Shown one piece after another: positions 5,288-7,468 of a stretch of DNA of 7,468 bases. A model generated the notes under the pieces. The model was not told where the DNA came from. It searched no databases and saw only the letters and a program-made list of their open reading frames with translations. Positions within the stretch are counted from its first letter, which is position 1, and each line of letters opens with the position of its first letter. Position numbers and translations under genes: made by a program. Origin of the DNA: Paludibacter sp. UBA5753 (lineage in GTDB: Bacteria; Bacteroidota; Bacteroidia; Bacteroidales; Paludibacteraceae); the NCBI GenBank assembly GCA_002427615.1, contig DIFH01000116.1, forward strand, positions 27,393 to 34,860, in the 5' to 3' direction.

Positions 5288-7270
5288 ATGTTGAAAAAAA
5301 TTACATATCTTTTACTCGCAACCCTATCTGTATTTCTTATTCAGGGATGCAGTTTAAAAACGCGCATTAATAAAGCTGATAAACAGTTTAAAATGGGTGA
5401 ATATTATGCTGCGGGTGAAAGTTATAAAAGAGTTTTTTCGAGAATTCCGGCAAAAGACAAAACTTTACGTGCCAATGTGGCTTTTAATCAGGCCGAATGT
5501 TACCGTATATTGAACTACAACAATGCGGAACAGATGTATAAAAACGCCATTCGCTTTGGATACCCCGACACCATTGTTTATTTGCGCTATGCACAGGTTT
5601 TGCAACGTAACGCAAAATATCAGGATGCGATAAATAATTATGCAATTTACCTGAAAAAAGATTCAGCAAATATCCTGGCAAAAAACGGAATTCAGTTATC
5701 TGAAAAAATAGAGCGCCTTAAAAATCAACCCAATAGTTATATTGTAAAAAAATACGATGCATTCAATGTGCGGCGTTCGTATACATTCAGTCCTGTGTTT
5801 CTGAATGCCGATGCCGATATTTTGTTTTTTACATCAAACAGGGTTGTCAATAAAAAAGTAGTACAAAAAGGATCGGCAGTAACCGGCTTGCCGGTCAATA
5901 ATATTTATACGGTAAGAAAAGATGCTGCAGGTAAATGGGAAAAGCCGTTGATTTTAAGTTCCGAGATTAACAATCCTGCCGCTGATAATGGAGTCTGTGC
6001 TTTTTCGGCAGACGGAACTATAATGTATTTCACACGTGCAAATCAAAAGTCTGTCACTGAATCCGGCGCTGAGATTTATGTATCGAACCGTGCCGGTGGC
6101 GCCTGGAGCGAACCGAAAAAGCTTACAATTTTCAAGGATAGCGCTATTTCTGTGGGTCATCCGGCTATTGCTCCCGATGGCGAAACAATTTATTTTGTTT
6201 CCGATGCACCGAATGGCTTTGGAGGGAAAGATATATGGAAGGCAAAACTCGAAAATGGAGAATGTAAAGCCATTGAAAATCTTGGGGCGGAAATAAATAC
6301 GCCTGCTGATGAAATGTTCCCCACAGTCCGGCAGAACGGGATACTCTATTTTTCTTCTAACGGGCATATTGGATTGGGTGGACTTGATATTTTTAAGGCA
6401 ACTCCACTGGATGACAAGGGTTGGATTGTTGAGAATATAGGCATTCCTGTTAACTCGAATGCAGATGATTTCGGGATAACTTTCGAAAGCGCCGCCGAAA
6501 AAGGTTTTTTTACTTCTAACCGAGGTGAAACAAGAGGTTATGATGCTTTATGGACTTTTGAACTTCCCACTTACGAATATATTTTAGAAGGTAAAGTGGT
6601 TGATGAATCTTCAAATCCAATTCCGGAGGCTATTGTCCGGTTAGTGAGTAATACCGGTTTGAATGCGCGCGTGCAAACTAAAAAAGACGGTACTTACCGG
6701 ATAAAAATTGATAAAAATATGGAATGCGTGATGATGGCTTCAGCCCGGGGTTATCTGAATAAAGAAGGAAAACTCTCGACCATGGGCGAGAAAACGAGCA
6801 AATTATACACGCATAATTTTCAGTTATCTACCATATACAAACCCATACAAATCGAAAATATCTTTTACGAATTTGGTAAATGGGATTTGACCCCATCCTC
6901 TGAAAAAGGGTTGCAGGATTTAATCGGCGTGTTGACAAGCAATCCGAATATTACCATTGAACTCAGCGCCCATACCGATTTTATAGGGGATAACGAATCG
7001 AACAAGATTCTGTCGGAAAAACGGGCTAAATCAGTCGTCGATTATCTTATTGCAGCAGGAATTCCGGCGGCAAGACTTTCATCGGTTGGATATGGTGAGG
7101 AAAAACCTTTTGTGGTAGATGCGGCAACTGTTCAGAAATATCCTTTTCTGAAAGAAAATGATGTTTTAGATGAAGCCTTTGTTACAAAGTTGAGTCCCGA
7201 TTTACAGGAAATAGCCAATCAAATTAATCGCCGGACTGAATTCAGGGTGGTTAAAACTACTTACAAATAA
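5288..7270 (+). CDS. PorE-like OmpA-family lipoprotein (TPR, beta-propeller, CRD, OmpA_C)
   Basis: This 660-residue protein starts with a lipoprotein signal (hydrophobic 6-18, then FLIQG and lipidated C21), so it should be anchored in the outer membrane facing the periplasm. TPR-like helices cover about 26-145, a WD40/PD40-type beta-propeller with SNR/SDG-like blades covers 160-425, and a carboxypeptidase-regulatory-like beta-sandwich covers 430-515. The OmpA_C peptidoglycan-binding domain covers 523-656, with the conserved D564 (in SAHTD), R579 and the NRRTEFRV end. The order and length match PorE (PG1058) of Porphyromonas gingivalis, a type IX secretion component thought to link the PorKLMN machinery to peptidoglycan. 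Bacteroidota carry paralogs with the same order, so orthology is inferred, and no gene symbol is given. Start: A-rich leader, no Shine-Dalgarno. No other type IX gene is in the window, which agrees with porE lying apart from porKLMN. Confidence 0.88.
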   Translation: MLKKITYLLLATLSVFLIQGCSLKTRINKADKQFKMGEYYAAGESYKRVFSRIPAKDKTLRANVAFNQAECYRILNYNNAEQMYKNAIRFGYPDTIVYLRYAQVLQRNAKYQDAINNYAIYLKKDSANILAKNGIQLSEKIERLKNQPNSYIVKKYDAFNVRRSYTFSPVFLNADADILFFTSNRVVNKKVVQKGSAVTGLPVNNIYTVRKDAAGKWEKPLILSSEINNPAADNGVCAFSADGTIMYFTRANQKSVTESGAEIYVSNRAGGAWSEPKKLTIFKDSAISVGHPAIAPDGETIYFVSDAPNGFGGKDIWKAKLENGECKAIENLGAEINTPADEMFPTVRQNGILYFSSNGHIGLGGLDIFKATPLDDKGWIVENIGIPVNSNADDFGITFESAAEKGFFTSNRGETRGYDALWTFELPTYEYILEGKVVDESSNPIPEAIVRLVSNTGLNARVQTKKDGTYRIKIDKNMECVMMASARGYLNKEGKLSTMGEKTSKLYTHNFQLSTIYKPIQIENIFYEFGKWDLTPSSEKGLQDLIGVLTSNPNITIELSAHTDFIGDNESNKILSEKRAKSVVDYLIAAGIPAARLSSVGYGEEKPFVVDAATVQKYPFLKENDVLDEAFVTKLSPDLQEIANQINRRTEFRVVKTTYK

Positions 7271-7422
7271 GCTCTTTAAACCCACTGTTTATCACAATCA
7301 TCGGTTAATAATTCGCATTAAATTAGTTCGACTTTGACAGATTAAAATAGTAACTACTCAGCACCCTAATAAATTTAATAATAATTAGCCATTTACTTGA
7401 TTGTTATATATTTAAACTCTTT

Positions 7423-7468
7423 GCCCCAACGGGGCTAAATATGAATAACCCCCAGTAAGCGAAGCGCA
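7423..7468. repeat. Hairpin plus left part of a possible dispersed palindromic (REP-like) repeat, cut by the window edge
   Basis: GCCCC (7423-7427) and GGGGC (7431-7435) form a perfect 5-bp stem over AAC. After ATATGAAT comes AACCCCCAGT (7447-7456) and then AAGCGAAGCGCA up to the edge, where GCG/CGC could close a small loop. The layout suggests that an ACTGGGGG arm follows outside the window. I associate GCCCCAACGGGGC near ATATGAATAACCCC with repeats in Bacteroidota genomes, but this is memory, not a search. The bases between the lipoprotein stop (7270) and here are AT-rich, with no terminator or gene that I can support. Confidence 0.4.

Noticed and set aside
7271..7422. Search for a terminator or new gene after the PorE-like gene
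   Set aside because: No stem with a following T-run and no plausible start or family-like peptide was seen; TTTGACA near 7331-7340 lacks a matching Bacteroidota -7 box.

Overview
The window looks like a chromosomal segment of a Bacteroidota bacterium, most likely Bacteroidales. Four things suggest this: a lipoprotein with the TPR / beta-propeller / CRD / OmpA order of the type IX secretion protein PorE; a DUF1015 protein of the kind common in that group; promoter boxes of the TAnnTTTG type; and A-rich leaders with no Shine-Dalgarno sequence. I recognise three protein-coding genes. No tRNA, rRNA, CRISPR array or complete insertion sequence is visible.

Layout: bases 1-537 contain no gene. They hold three 41-bp tandem repeats (4-126), a short hairpin (174-188), a compact element of about 160 bp with 22-bp imperfect terminal inverted repeats and a long nested hairpin inside it (191-352), a featureless AT-rich stretch (353-480), and a strong terminator (481-527). 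The terminator ends a large minus-strand gene (538-3720) for a single-chain type IIG-like restriction-modification enzyme. A 158-170 bp AT-rich divergent intergenic region follows, with a promoter box on each strand. Next come a plus-strand DUF1015/COG4198 gene of unknown function (3885-5132), a 155-bp spacer carrying an imperfect long inverted repeat, and a plus-strand gene for a PorE-like OmpA-family lipoprotein (5288-7270). The last 198 bases have no gene. They end in a small hairpin and the start of what may be a dispersed palindromic repeat cut by the window edge.

The two plus-strand genes look like ordinary core genes: a conserved cytoplasmic protein and an envelope lipoprotein. The restriction-modification gene and the repeat-rich ground beyond it look like an accessory insert. 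The part of that gene expected to set DNA specificity is far more AT-rich than its nuclease and methylase core, as expected if target-recognition modules are exchanged. The most unusual items are the nested-palindrome element at 191-352, the 41-bp repeats beside it, a heptad-repeat insertion placed just before the methylase NPPY motif, and the AT-rich specificity segment. I saw no convincing wholly new multi-gene system.
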